Source: Opitutaceae bacterium (lineage in GTDB: Bacteria > Verrucomicrobiota > Verrucomicrobiia > Opitutales > Opitutaceae). From it: DNA of 34,342 bases. The notes beneath the pieces were generated by a model. The model ran no database searches. It saw nothing but the letters and a program-made list of their open reading frames with translations, and was not told the origin of the DNA. The translations under genes were made by a program, and so were the position numbers. The stretch covers positions 1-34,342 of the forward strand of contig JAUSID010000224.1 in NCBI GenBank assembly GCA_030648295.1, given 5' to 3'. This document shows positions 7,277 through 16,550 of the stretch, one piece after another. Every line of letters begins with the position of its first letter. The first letter of the stretch is position 1.

Positions 7277-10200
7277 ACGGCGTCACCTGCATGATTCCGT
7301 TCATGATCACCCAGTGGCCCGGGAAGGTGCACACGTACGGATAATTTCCCGGGTCCTTCGGCGCGGTGAACCGCATCACCACGCTGGTGTTCGGATCGAT
7401 CAGCTTCGTCGCGTGCAGCACCTTTTCGGAATTCGGAACGAAATTTCTCTTAATTCCGTCCGGGTCCTTCGCCATTTCGTTGCCCGCCATTCCCACCTCC
7501 TCCAGCGCGCCCGGCCTCACGATGACGAGATTGTGCTGCATGGCGTCCGGGTTCCGGAACACGAGTTTCACCGGCTGACCGGCCTTCACCTCGAAGCGCG
7601 TGACATCGAAGAGCATTCGCTCCGGCACGGTCGCGATCTCAATCGTCTTCAGGTTGCGCTGCTGATCGAAACGCGTGTCGGCCGGGCTCGTGGTCTGGAC
7701 GCCCGATCGATTGCGCGCTGGTTGGGTCTGCGCCTTGATGAATTTCGGAATTTCCGGGTGCGCGGCCACGTAGGCCTCGTTGCCGTTCCAGTGCCGGGCA
7801 AGCGCCTCCGATTCAAGTGACGTGCGGATGGCATAACGCAGGTGCGAATCGGCCGGCTTTGCCAGCACACCGAGCACCGCGTCGAGCGCGCCCGCCGTGC
7901 CGATGTAGCTGGCGGCGATAACCGCTTCCATCCTCACCAATCCGCTCTCGTCGTTCGCCGCTGCGCGCAATCGTTCCAACGCTGACGGCATTTGCGCGTG
8001 CCAGTAACGCAGTTGCTGCGTCGCCGCGGCGCGCGCATCCGGCATTTCGCAGCCCAGCAACTCTTCGAGCAGCCGGGTGTTCAACGCGCCCATCGTCCGA
8101 TAGGTCCAGAGTGCCTCCAGCTGATGATGACGAAATCGCGGATCCTTGGGATCAAGGGCCGCGACCCAGGCGGTGAGCGCCCGCGCGACCTCCGCCCGAT
8201 CCCGCCCGGCCAGTTCACGCTTCGCCAGATCGCGATGCCGGTACGGCGCCGCCTTCAATAAATCGAGCAGCGTTGTGATGGACGCCCCACTGAACACCGG
8301 CGCCGCCGGCAGCGGCGCGCCCTTGGGCACCAAACGCCAGATCCGGCCCGATCGCCGATCGCGGCGCTCGTCGCGCAGCGAATACTGCATGTGTCCCTTG
8401 ATCGGATTGTACCAGTCGCAGATGTAGAGGTCGCCGCGCGGCCCGAATTTCACGTCGACGGGGATGAAGCTCAGGTTGGTCGAGAATATCATGTCCGTCA
8501 CATAGCGCTCCTCGAAGTGGTCGCCTTGCTGGACCCACTCATGGATTTCGATCCGGTTCGTCGGCTTGTAGCGCGCCTTGATCATTCCGCCCTGCATTTC
8601 CTTCGGCCAGATCGCCGCATCAACAAACTCATGTCCGCAGGTGCCGGAGTACGCCGGAAGCGCGCCCGCGCCGACGTGCTGTTTCGGGTACGGCGGATTG
8701 GTGGCGTGAAACGCGTTCGCATAAATCGGATGGCTCGCCACGTGGCGGCCCCAGTCGTCGAACGCCACGCCCCACGGATTCGTGTTCGGGTAGCTGCCGA
8801 ACGCCGTCAGCCGCTGCGTGTCGGTGCGCAGCCGGAACCACGACGAGTTGTCGGACCGCACCGGTCCGTACGCCGTCTCGACCTGCGAATGCAGGAAGAT
8901 CGATTCCCGGAAAAGCAGGTCGCCGTCCGGCGTGCGGATGAAATCGTGCAGCGAATGATGCGAGTCCTCGGTCCCGAAGCCGGTGAAAATCTGTCGGCGA
9001 AAATCCGCGCGGCCATCACCATCCGTATCCTTGAGAAACGTGAGATTCGGTTGCTCCGAAACGTACACGCCGTCGTCCGCGAGTTCGAAGCTCAGCGGGA
9101 TGTGCAGGTTCTCCGCAAACACCGAACATTTGTCGGCCCGCCCGTCCTGATCCGTGTCCTCGAGGATCACGATGCGATCGGCGGGTTCGCGGCCCGGATA
9201 GACGTGCGGGTAGGTCGTCGAGCAGCTGATCCACAGCCGGCCCTTCGTGTCCCAGCGCATCTGGATGGGTTTCGCCACCTCGGGGAACTCCTCCTCGGAC
9301 GCGAAGAGATTCACCTCGAACCGCGGATCGATCTTGAACGCCGCCAACTCGGCCGCCGGCGTCAGCCATTCGTTCGCGCCCCGGCTGGCGAGCGGCGGCG
9401 GCATCGGCGGGACATTCGAATCGTCAACGCGAGCGCCGCGGCTTGTCTTGCCCGCGGCCACTTCCCAGGTGCGTTCGTCGCGATTCTGCACCATCACATC
9501 GAAACCGCGCATCGCCGGCAGGAAATCGAGGTAACCATAATCCTTGTTGCGACCGCCGGTGTAATAGAAGCCATTGAGCGGCCGGTAGCGGCGGAAGAAC
9601 TGCCGGTTCTTGTCCGCCACAAGCGTGACGAGTCCGGGGTCGGCGTTCGGACGCTCGCGCCCGAACACGGCCCTGAACAGCCGGTCCGCGAACATGGCGT
9701 ACCCCGTGTCCTCCAGGTGCACGCCGTTGAACGTCAGGTCCGTTTTCGGATCGTCGAGCGCCGCCTTCGTCGCCTCGAAGACGTTCGCGAAACCGACCTT
9801 CTGCTCCGCCGCGACCTCGGCCATCGCCTCGGTGTAGGCGCGCAGCCTCGCATTGTTCATGTCCGCGGCGGGAACGCCCTTCACATTTTCATTGGCGATG
9901 GGTGACACCAGCACGATGCGCGGACCCGTGTGGCCGTTGTAGGCGCGTGTCTTCAGCCCGCCGAGAAACGTCGCGAGCCGGCGGCGGAAGTCCGGCAGCC
10001 GTTCGATGCCACCGAACGATTCGTTGAACCCGAACGCGGCGAAGATCACGTCCGCCTTCTGGACCGCAAGGTGTTGATGCAAATCGCCGAAATTCGCCGG
10101 CCGTGGCATCAGGTCCACCTCGTCCGCCGACCATGCGAGCGTGCGGACGACCAGCTTCAACTCGGGGTTCGCCACCTGGAGCGAGGCCTCGAAATGCGGA

Positions 10201-10484
10201 TAATCGGCGCCGCGATCGAACAGCGTGTTGCCGATGAACACCACCCGATCGCCGGGTCGGAGTGCGAGCGGCAGCTGCGTGACCACTGGTGTCGTGGTTT
10301 TCGGCTGCGGCGCCTTGTCGCCGTAAATGCCGAACTTCCAGAAATCCGATTCGGGCGCGACCGCGGTTGCCGTGGCGGTCGCCGCCGTGACGGCTAAATG
10401 GTCGTGCGCATTCGGCGGAGTGGCGGCGCGCGCCAGCGCCACCGCGCCGAGCGTCGCCACGAGGACGTGAACATTGCAGGTCAT
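7275..10484 (-). CDS. Secreted SGNH / PVC-type dehydrogenase-domain protein with C-terminal cupredoxin
   Basis: The ATG at 10484 is chosen because it begins a signal peptide (MTCNVHVLVATLGAVALARA); the frame stays open to 10598. This gives 1069 residues. Domain order: an SGNH-hydrolase-like domain at about 60-300 (GDRVVFIGNTLFDRG; the GDSL Ser is replaced; NGVHLEDTGY), then the beta-propeller 'putative membrane-bound dehydrogenase' domain of PVC bacteria at about 370-760 (DTDQDGRADK and DTDGDGRADF). HEAT-like helices follow, and a plastocyanin/azurin-like domain covers the last 120 residues (MQHNLVIV, then Cys1052, His1057 and Met1061 in CTFPGHWVIM), a complete type-1 copper set. It is probably periplasmic or surface-attached, oxidising a sugar or alcohol and passing electrons to copper. 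The substrate is unknown. It is divergent from a TonB receptor. Confidence 0.88.
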   Translation of the reverse strand: MTCNVHVLVATLGAVALARAATPPNAHDHLAVTAATATATAVAPESDFWKFGIYGDKAPQPKTTTPVVTQLPLALRPGDRVVFIGNTLFDRGADYPHFEASLQVANPELKLVVRTLAWSADEVDLMPRPANFGDLHQHLAVQKADVIFAAFGFNESFGGIERLPDFRRRLATFLGGLKTRAYNGHTGPRIVLVSPIANENVKGVPAADMNNARLRAYTEAMAEVAAEQKVGFANVFEATKAALDDPKTDLTFNGVHLEDTGYAMFADRLFRAVFGRERPNADPGLVTLVADKNRQFFRRYRPLNGFYYTGGRNKDYGYLDFLPAMRGFDVMVQNRDERTWEVAAGKTSRGARVDDSNVPPMPPPLASRGANEWLTPAAELAAFKIDPRFEVNLFASEEEFPEVAKPIQMRWDTKGRLWISCSTTYPHVYPGREPADRIVILEDTDQDGRADKCSVFAENLHIPLSFELADDGVYVSEQPNLTFLKDTDGDGRADFRRQIFTGFGTEDSHHSLHDFIRTPDGDLLFRESIFLHSQVETAYGPVRSDNSSWFRLRTDTQRLTAFGSYPNTNPWGVAFDDWGRHVASHPIYANAFHATNPPYPKQHVGAGALPAYSGTCGHEFVDAAIWPKEMQGGMIKARYKPTNRIEIHEWVQQGDHFEERYVTDMIFSTNLSFIPVDVKFGPRGDLYICDWYNPIKGHMQYSLRDERRDRRSGRIWRLVPKGAPLPAAPVFSGASITTLLDLLKAAPYRHRDLAKRELAGRDRAEVARALTAWVAALDPKDPRFRHHQLEALWTYRTMGALNTRLLEELLGCEMPDARAAATQQLRYWHAQMPSALERLRAAANDESGLVRMEAVIAASYIGTAGALDAVLGVLAKPADSHLRYAIRTSLESEALARHWNGNEAYVAAHPEIPKFIKAQTQPARNRSGVQTTSPADTRFDQQRNLKTIEIATVPERMLFDVTRFEVKAGQPVKLVFRNPDAMQHNLVIVRPGALEEVGMAGNEMAKDPDGIKRNFVPNSEKVLHATKLIDPNTSVVMRFTAPKDPGNYPYVCTFPGHWVIMNGIMQVTP

Positions 10485-10839
10485 GGAGGGGGAAAAGCTG
10501 CCGCCGGTTTTCGGGGCGCAGCCAAGGCAGGGAAGAACCCGCGCCGGGGCAAACCCGTTCTCCATCCAGCTGGCGCTTTCATTGCCCACGCTGGCCAACC
10601 ATCAGCCTCGAGCGGCGAGAGCAGGTTTTTCAGCGCGAAGCGGTTCGCTTCGAAGACATGCGCGGGCCGGGCGGGGTTATTATCTTGTCGCAGCGAGCGG
10701 TGCACCATTTCCTCACTGCGCCCCTCGGTGATATTGCGCCTCCAGCCCGATCACCGGACCAACCGAACCTCAACCTCGGCACTGCGTGCCTGCACGGCGC
10801 CGACGCCACCGCAAAGGCGCATGCCGGTAAGACTACCCC
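10485..10839. other. Divergent intergenic region between the dehydrogenase and TonB-receptor genes
   Basis: These 355 bp hold no convincing gene. The short frames on both strands have no recognisable product. The promoters of both flanking genes must lie here, but I see no clear -35/-10 pair; there is a weak AT-rich patch (ttattatctt) near 10676-10686. Confidence 0.5.
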
Positions 10840-13800
10840 ATGAAGACCAAGCGACCAATCGGCTCGTTGCTTACGCTCAGCCTCGCCCTGCTCACCACGT
10901 TGCCGTGCGCCGCCCAGGCGGTGGCAAATGGCACGATTGAAGGCCGGGTTTTGAACCTGCGGAACGGCGAGTACCTCGAAAATGCGCGCGTGACCGTGGA
11001 AGGCACCGGGCTCGAGGCCTTCACCGACACGACCGGCCAATATCGTCTTACGAACGTGCCGGCGGGTACGGCACGCGTCCGCGTTTTCTTCACCGGCCTC
11101 GATGTGCAGAGTGCGATCGTCGACGTTGGGCCGGGTGCGGTGGCGCAGCGCGATTTCAACCTGGAGACGGGCCAGCGCCCCGGCACGACCAGGGACGACG
11201 TGGTGAGGCTCTCGCAATTCGTGGTCGGCGCCTCCCGGGAAATGGACGGCGCCGCCATCGCGATCAACGAGCAGCGATTCGCGAACAGCATCAAGAACGT
11301 CGTCGCCGCCGATGAATTCGGCGCGGTGACGGACGGCAACGTCGGCGAGTTCCTGAAATTCCTCCCCGGGATGGCGATCAACTCCGTCGGCGGCGAGGCG
11401 CGCACGTTCATGCTCAACGGCGTCCCGCCGAACAACGTGCCGATTACGATTGGCGGCTTCAACCTGGCGGGCGGCGCCGGCTCGAGCACGTCGCGTCGCG
11501 TCGAGCTCGATCAGGTTTCGCTCAACAACATCTCGCGGATCGAGGTGCTGCACTCGCCCACCCCGGAATCGCCCGGCTCCGCACTCGCCGGCTCGATCAA
11601 CATGGTTCCGCGGAGCGCCTTCGAGCGCTCGCGCCCGGTGTTCAACGGCAGCGTTTACCTGCTCATGCGCGACAACGCTCGCGATTTCCACAAGACACCA
11701 GGCCCGATCACCGGCAAGACTCGGAAAATTTATCCCGGCTTCGACTTCTCATACGTCAAGCCGGTGAACGATCGTTTTGGTTTCACGCTTTCCGGCGGCA
11801 ACAGCACGCAATACACGCCGCTGGATTTCATGCAGAACACGTGGCGCGGAGCGGGCGCGACGACCAGCACGCCGTCGGCCGCGGGACCGGGAAATTTTCC
11901 CGACACCACTCCGGACCGCCCGTATTTGAGCGACTATCAGGTGCGTGATGGCGCGAAGCTGAGCCACCGGTCGTCGGCCGGCATGACGCTGGATTACAAG
12001 CTTACGCGCAACGACCGGATCGCGTTCTCGTTCCAATATGCGTTTTCCGACAAGCCGTTTCGCTATCGCAATCTGATCTTCATGACCAACCGGGTGCTGC
12101 CCGGCGATTTCACGCCGACGTCGACGCGCGGAGCGCCCGGCGCGGGCGAGATGCGGCTGCAGAACGAGGCGCGCCAAAAGGCCGGCACCACCTGGATGCC
12201 AACGCTCGTCTGGCGGCATGAGGGCCCAGTGTGGAAGGCGGAGGCCGGCGCCGGTTTGTCCCATGCGTCGAATGTCTACAGTGACAACGATAAGGGCTAC
12301 TTCAGCGCCAGCCAGGCCCGTCGCACCGGCGTCACCGTTTCGTTCGATGACATCTTCTATCTCCGGCCGCGGACCATCACGGTGACCGACACCAACGGCA
12401 ACGCCGTCGACCCGTACAAGCTCAGCAACTACACGCTGGCGTCGAGCAATGGGAACATGCGCCACACCGAGGACGTGCAGCGCAGCGCATATGGCAGCCT
12501 GCGCCGCGACTTCGACGTGCACGGGGTGCCGGTCACGCTCAAGTCCGGCGTCGATGTCCGCAATTCGATCCGCGATCTCCGGGGCGGCACCCCGACGTTT
12601 ACGTACCGCGGGGCAGACGGGCGCGCCACGACGACGCCACTCGATCCACTGGGCAGCGACGACAATGCGGCGATCGTCCTCGACGAAGTCGCCGCGCAGC
12701 GCACCGGCGGGTTCGGCTTCCCGCCGATTCAATGGGTGAGCAACGAGGAATACTGGGGGCTGTATCAGGCGCATCCCGACTACTTCGTTCTCAACCAGAA
12801 CAACGAATATCGGTCGGGCGTGAGCAACTCGAAGCGCGCGGAGGAAATCATCTCTTCGGCGTTCCTGCGCGGCGACGTCGCTTTCTTCGAGCGCCGGCTC
12901 CGGCTCGTGGGCGGGTTGCGCGCGGAGCAGACCAACCTGAAAGCGGAGGGCCCGTTGACGGATGCGACGCGAAATTTCCAGCGCGATGCCAGCGGCAGGG
13001 TCATCCTCGGCGCCAACGGCCGGCCGCTCACGATCCTGCCCTCGAGCGATGCGCTCGGCGTGTCGCAGCTGACCTACCTCGATCGCGGCACGCGCGCGGA
13101 AAAGGAATACCTGCGTTTGTTTCCCAGCATCAACGCGAGCTTCAACGTCCGCGAGAACCTGATCGCGCGTGCGGCGTATTACCAGTCGGTCGGCCGGCCG
13201 GATTTCAATCAATACGCGGGCGGGCTGACGCTGCCTGACACCGAGAACGCACCGAGCACGAATAATCGGATCTCGGTCAACAACGTGGCGATCAAGGCGT
13301 GGAGCGCGAAGACCGTGAAGGTGCGGCTGGAATATTACTTCGAACGCGTCGGCCAGCTCTCCCTCGGCGCGTTCCGGCGCGATTTCGAAAATTTCTTCGG
13401 CAACACCACCTTCGACGCCACGCCCGAGTTCCTCGCCCTGTATGGGCTGGATCCAGCGATTTACGACCCGTACCTCGTGTCGACCCAGCACAACATCACG
13501 AGCACCGTGCGCATGACCGGGCTGGAATTCGATTACAAGCAGGCGCTCACGTTCCTGCCCCACTGGGCGCGCGGGGTGCAGGTATTTGCCAATGCCAGCG
13601 CGTTGCGCGCGATCGGCGAGGCCAGCGCGAACTTCAACGGGTTCGTGCCGCGGGTCTACAACTGGGGCGCCAGCCTCACGCGTGAACGCTACAACCTGCG
13701 CATGAGCTGGAATTATCGCGGGCGCCAGCGCGACGGTCAGATCACCGGCCGCGGCATCGAGCCGGGCACATACGAGTACACCTCGAAGATTCTGAACATC

Positions 13801-13980
13801 GAGGTGCAGGGTGAGTATTACCTGCGCAAGAAAATCGCGGTGTTCGCCACCATCCGCAATCTGAACGCGGCCAGCGATGACTCGAAACGGTACGGCCCAA
13901 GCACGCCGCTGCACGCACGGTTTCGCGACCGCAACGACATCGGCGCCATGTGGTCGATGGGATTGAAGGGATCTTTCTAA
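10840..13980 (+). CDS. TonB-dependent receptor, Verrucomicrobiota/Opitutaceae type
   Basis: This 1046-residue outer-membrane receptor begins with a signal peptide ending near CAAQA (residue 27). A carboxypeptidase-regulatory-like beta-sandwich follows at about 30-110 (GTIEGRVLNLRNGEYLENAR). The plug is at about 125-260 (ASREMDGAAIAINEQRF, NSIKNVVAADEFG, a combination I associate with Opitutaceae receptors). The 22-stranded barrel ends in the aromatic GSF. Such proteins import large substrates using TonB energy; the ligand cannot be told. It is divergent from the secreted dehydrogenase, so the two may serve one substrate. The stop is 104 bp from a convergent gene. Confidence 0.95.
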   Translation: MKTKRPIGSLLTLSLALLTTLPCAAQAVANGTIEGRVLNLRNGEYLENARVTVEGTGLEAFTDTTGQYRLTNVPAGTARVRVFFTGLDVQSAIVDVGPGAVAQRDFNLETGQRPGTTRDDVVRLSQFVVGASREMDGAAIAINEQRFANSIKNVVAADEFGAVTDGNVGEFLKFLPGMAINSVGGEARTFMLNGVPPNNVPITIGGFNLAGGAGSSTSRRVELDQVSLNNISRIEVLHSPTPESPGSALAGSINMVPRSAFERSRPVFNGSVYLLMRDNARDFHKTPGPITGKTRKIYPGFDFSYVKPVNDRFGFTLSGGNSTQYTPLDFMQNTWRGAGATTSTPSAAGPGNFPDTTPDRPYLSDYQVRDGAKLSHRSSAGMTLDYKLTRNDRIAFSFQYAFSDKPFRYRNLIFMTNRVLPGDFTPTSTRGAPGAGEMRLQNEARQKAGTTWMPTLVWRHEGPVWKAEAGAGLSHASNVYSDNDKGYFSASQARRTGVTVSFDDIFYLRPRTITVTDTNGNAVDPYKLSNYTLASSNGNMRHTEDVQRSAYGSLRRDFDVHGVPVTLKSGVDVRNSIRDLRGGTPTFTYRGADGRATTTPLDPLGSDDNAAIVLDEVAAQRTGGFGFPPIQWVSNEEYWGLYQAHPDYFVLNQNNEYRSGVSNSKRAEEIISSAFLRGDVAFFERRLRLVGGLRAEQTNLKAEGPLTDATRNFQRDASGRVILGANGRPLTILPSSDALGVSQLTYLDRGTRAEKEYLRLFPSINASFNVRENLIARAAYYQSVGRPDFNQYAGGLTLPDTENAPSTNNRISVNNVAIKAWSAKTVKVRLEYYFERVGQLSLGAFRRDFENFFGNTTFDATPEFLALYGLDPAIYDPYLVSTQHNITSTVRMTGLEFDYKQALTFLPHWARGVQVFANASALRAIGEASANFNGFVPRVYNWGASLTRERYNLRMSWNYRGRQRDGQITGRGIEPGTYEYTSKILNIEVQGEYYLRKKIAVFATIRNLNAASDDSKRYGPSTPLHARFRDRNDIGAMWSMGLKGSF

Positions 13981-14084
13981 CGAGGCGAAAACATCCCCGA
14001 CGATGCCTTGATGAGTTTGCGCCGCTTTTCCTGCGTTAGTCGCCCGACGCAAAGTCCTACAGCTGCTGCGCACCCAAGCTCCCG

Positions 14085-16196
14085 CTACCCGAAGTGAACC
14101 TCCTCATGGAGAAGAAGCCGCCCGGTTTGATGCTGTTCCTCGACACGACCTTTCAATTGGCAAAGGGCGTGGTTCCAGATCACGTCGTGAACAAAGGCGG
14201 GAAACAGATGCCGAACCACCCACCACGCCGGACGGGACAAGAGGTTTCGTCCCCGCTGGAAATTGAAGGCCGCGTAGATGGAAAGGTGGCAGGTGTCCGG
14301 CCGCGACCGTTCCAATTCAAATACCAACACACCACCGCGCGCGAACCCGTTTTGGACACGATAGACGGCCAGGTGCTCGTCCACGAGACACTCGAGAAGC
14401 AAGCGGAAAGAGAAGCGCGGCAGAGCTACTTGGTATTCGATGGTGCAACCACGGGCGTTGGGAATTCCGGCCACGCGTTGAATCCGGATCCAACGTGGAT
14501 GCAGATACCCCCGATCCAGTTCGCCAAACCGACCCAATTCCTCGAACACTTCCGATTGCGGCGCTCGGATCTTGATGGTGTACATCCGCTCAAATTCGAA
14601 GTGGGACGGCACGGGCAGGTGGATCTCCGCCATCCGGGAAACAAACGCCGCCCGCTTTTCTTCCAGCCGTTCCCGTGCTACGCCAGTGGTGAAACGACCA
14701 AAGCCGTCCCAACACAAACCGAAGACCAATTCCGCGAGATAATTCCTCACGGTCACCGCAACTCCGCCGATCAGGACGGACCGCCAAACCGACGGTCGCA
14801 TCATGAGACGAAAGACCTGTTCGTAGCGATCGTCGCCGCTGGCGATCTTCCAGAGGATGCGCTCGAGCGTCCGCTCCGGCGCCGGCGTGTTCTTCCGTTC
14901 GGTGAGCACGGCTTGATAGAGCACCCGGCTGAGCACCGAAGAACCAAATACCAGCCGATGCAGCAGGAACACCAACGCCGCAAAACGATTATCCCGGCGG
15001 AACTGCCGCAACACGGAGCCGTAACCACGCCGGAGACTTGCCTCGTCCACCCCCCCCTCCAATACCGTGGCGGCCAGCGCGCGGGCGGTCTGTTGAGCCG
15101 AGAGAATTCCGTCCTTGTAAAGCCGCGCCGTGACCAGGTCGCCAATGACTGCCACCCGATGCCCGCATGGGTTGTGCGCCGAGCCGACCACCATGTTGGG
15201 GTTGCACATGCAGGCCAGCCGTAATTGCGTCCGCGGCGGCACCAGGGTGCGGATTTGTGGCAGATCGAAAAACTGTTTCATGATCCCCCGCAAGACATCC
15301 GGTTCCAGCGCCGCATCCACGCTTCGGCCCACCAGCACGGCGGTCAGAAATCCGCGCTTCGGCGCCAGCGAACACATCTCCAGGGGAAGGGCTTTCGAAC
15401 CGTATTCGACGAAATAGACTTCCTCGTCCAGCCACGGCGGTTTCCCCGGTTCCAACTCCATTTCAAAGATCAGCGCGCGGCGCAGACGTGGCGGTTTGAA
15501 ATCGGGCAGTAGCCGCTGGATTGACTGGAACAGCGGGCTGTCCTCCACGGGCTGGCCTGGTTTGCTGTTAACCCCCGCGGCAAACACCAACAGGTCCGCC
15601 TCCAGTTCCTTCTCGATGCCGTTCTGTAGATACGTGACCAGGGGTTTCTCGGTCGTCGAGCGTGCGGCTCCGGTGACCTCGGCGCCGACCAACTCGGCGC
15701 CGGCTCGCTGTGCGGCCTGCAAGAGAAACCCATCCAGATTCTGCTGCGGGTCGCGCCGCCGGCTCGGGCGCGATCCGCGATAGACGGAAAACATCTCCCG
15801 CCCCGCCGGCACCTCGAGCGTGATGTTCTTCCAGTAACCCTGAATCGTGAGGCTGCGAATGCGGCTTTGAATGACGCCTTCGGGCAGCTCCAAGCCCAGA
15901 GTGCGCAACACGTCACTGAGCCGGGGTGAAATCCAACCAGCGCAATGATTGCAGCCCTTCCAGCAATCCGGCCCAATGCCACCGCCAAGGAGCCCCGGCT
16001 GATGTCTCCGCTCGAAGATGACAACCTTGATTGCTCGCTCCAGCTTCCCCGCCCGCCGCAACAGTCGAATGGCAAAGAATGCGCCCGCTGGCCCACCACC
16101 GATCACCGCCACCGTCGCACCCGACTCCAACGCAATCCGGCCTTGGGTTGGGGAGTGATCTTCGACCGCAGTCGGTTTGTTCTGGGCTTGGTTCAC
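14085..16196 (-). CDS. FAD-dependent oxidoreductase (geranylgeranyl-reductase-like) with C-terminal SRPBCC-like domain
   Basis: This 703-residue protein has a Rossmann FAD site VAVIGGGPAGA at about 29-39, then a Cys-rich segment GPDCWKGCNHCAGWISP at about 75-91. FAD-domain motifs continue (YRGSRPSRRR; HRVAVIGDLVTARLYKDGI, the second FAD contact at about 345-365). The last 170 or so residues read like an SRPBCC/polyketide-cyclase-type lipid-binding fold (FEFERMYTIKIRAPQSEVFEE). The family's usual reaction is reduction of prenyl or other lipidic double bonds; the domain pairing suggests a hydrophobic substrate, which is inference. GTG at 16196 is the first start before the FAD motif, and no Shine-Dalgarno is seen. 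It lies 354 bp downstream of a cytochrome-porin gene on the same strand. Confidence 0.85.
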   Translation of the reverse strand: MNQAQNKPTAVEDHSPTQGRIALESGATVAVIGGGPAGAFFAIRLLRRAGKLERAIKVVIFERRHQPGLLGGGIGPDCWKGCNHCAGWISPRLSDVLRTLGLELPEGVIQSRIRSLTIQGYWKNITLEVPAGREMFSVYRGSRPSRRRDPQQNLDGFLLQAAQRAGAELVGAEVTGAARSTTEKPLVTYLQNGIEKELEADLLVFAAGVNSKPGQPVEDSPLFQSIQRLLPDFKPPRLRRALIFEMELEPGKPPWLDEEVYFVEYGSKALPLEMCSLAPKRGFLTAVLVGRSVDAALEPDVLRGIMKQFFDLPQIRTLVPPRTQLRLACMCNPNMVVGSAHNPCGHRVAVIGDLVTARLYKDGILSAQQTARALAATVLEGGVDEASLRRGYGSVLRQFRRDNRFAALVFLLHRLVFGSSVLSRVLYQAVLTERKNTPAPERTLERILWKIASGDDRYEQVFRLMMRPSVWRSVLIGGVAVTVRNYLAELVFGLCWDGFGRFTTGVARERLEEKRAAFVSRMAEIHLPVPSHFEFERMYTIKIRAPQSEVFEELGRFGELDRGYLHPRWIRIQRVAGIPNARGCTIEYQVALPRFSFRLLLECLVDEHLAVYRVQNGFARGGVLVFELERSRPDTCHLSIYAAFNFQRGRNLLSRPAWWVVRHLFPAFVHDVIWNHALCQLKGRVEEQHQTGRLLLHEEVHFG

Positions 16197-16344
16197 GGCC
16201 GGGCATCGGGTGGCAAGCTGCGCACTATGTCAGGAGCGCATTCGAGAATCAAACCGGAGCTCTCGCCCCGTTTTCTGCGGCATGAGTGGCGTTGAAACCG
16301 GCGGCGATTCCAGCCGGCGCAAATCGCTCACTTTACAATGAGTA

Positions 16345-16376
16345 TTCCGCGCATGCCTGCACGTGCATGCGCGGAA
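16345..16376. terminator. 12-bp perfect hairpin between the cytochrome-porin and oxidoreductase genes
   Basis: Arms 16345-16356 (ttccgcgcatgc) and 16365-16376 are exact reverse complements with an 8-base loop. No U-run follows on the - strand, so it could be a transcript-stabilising or attenuating hairpin rather than a classic terminator. The rest of the 354-bp gap (16197-16550) shows no gene. Confidence 0.4.
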
Positions 16377-16550
16377 CAGGAACATAAGAAGCGACGTGCC
16401 GGGCACAGCCGGGGAGTTGAACGTGGGGTCGCCGGTTTCTTTCGGCCCCATGTTGATGATCTTTGTTTCGGTTGGCTGCTGAACCGGGAACGGTGGAACG
16501 CGGCGGGGAACGGCCGCTGTCTTCCTTTGGAGGATATTACAATATCAGTA

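Noticed and set aside
8391-9905. 504-codon + strand frame within the dehydrogenase gene
   Set aside because: It is low-complexity Arg/Val-rich translation opposite a conserved propeller domain.
11749-14073. 774-codon antisense frame under the TonB receptor
   Set aside because: Its Arg/Ala/Val-rich text has no domain, and the sense strand is a clear receptor.
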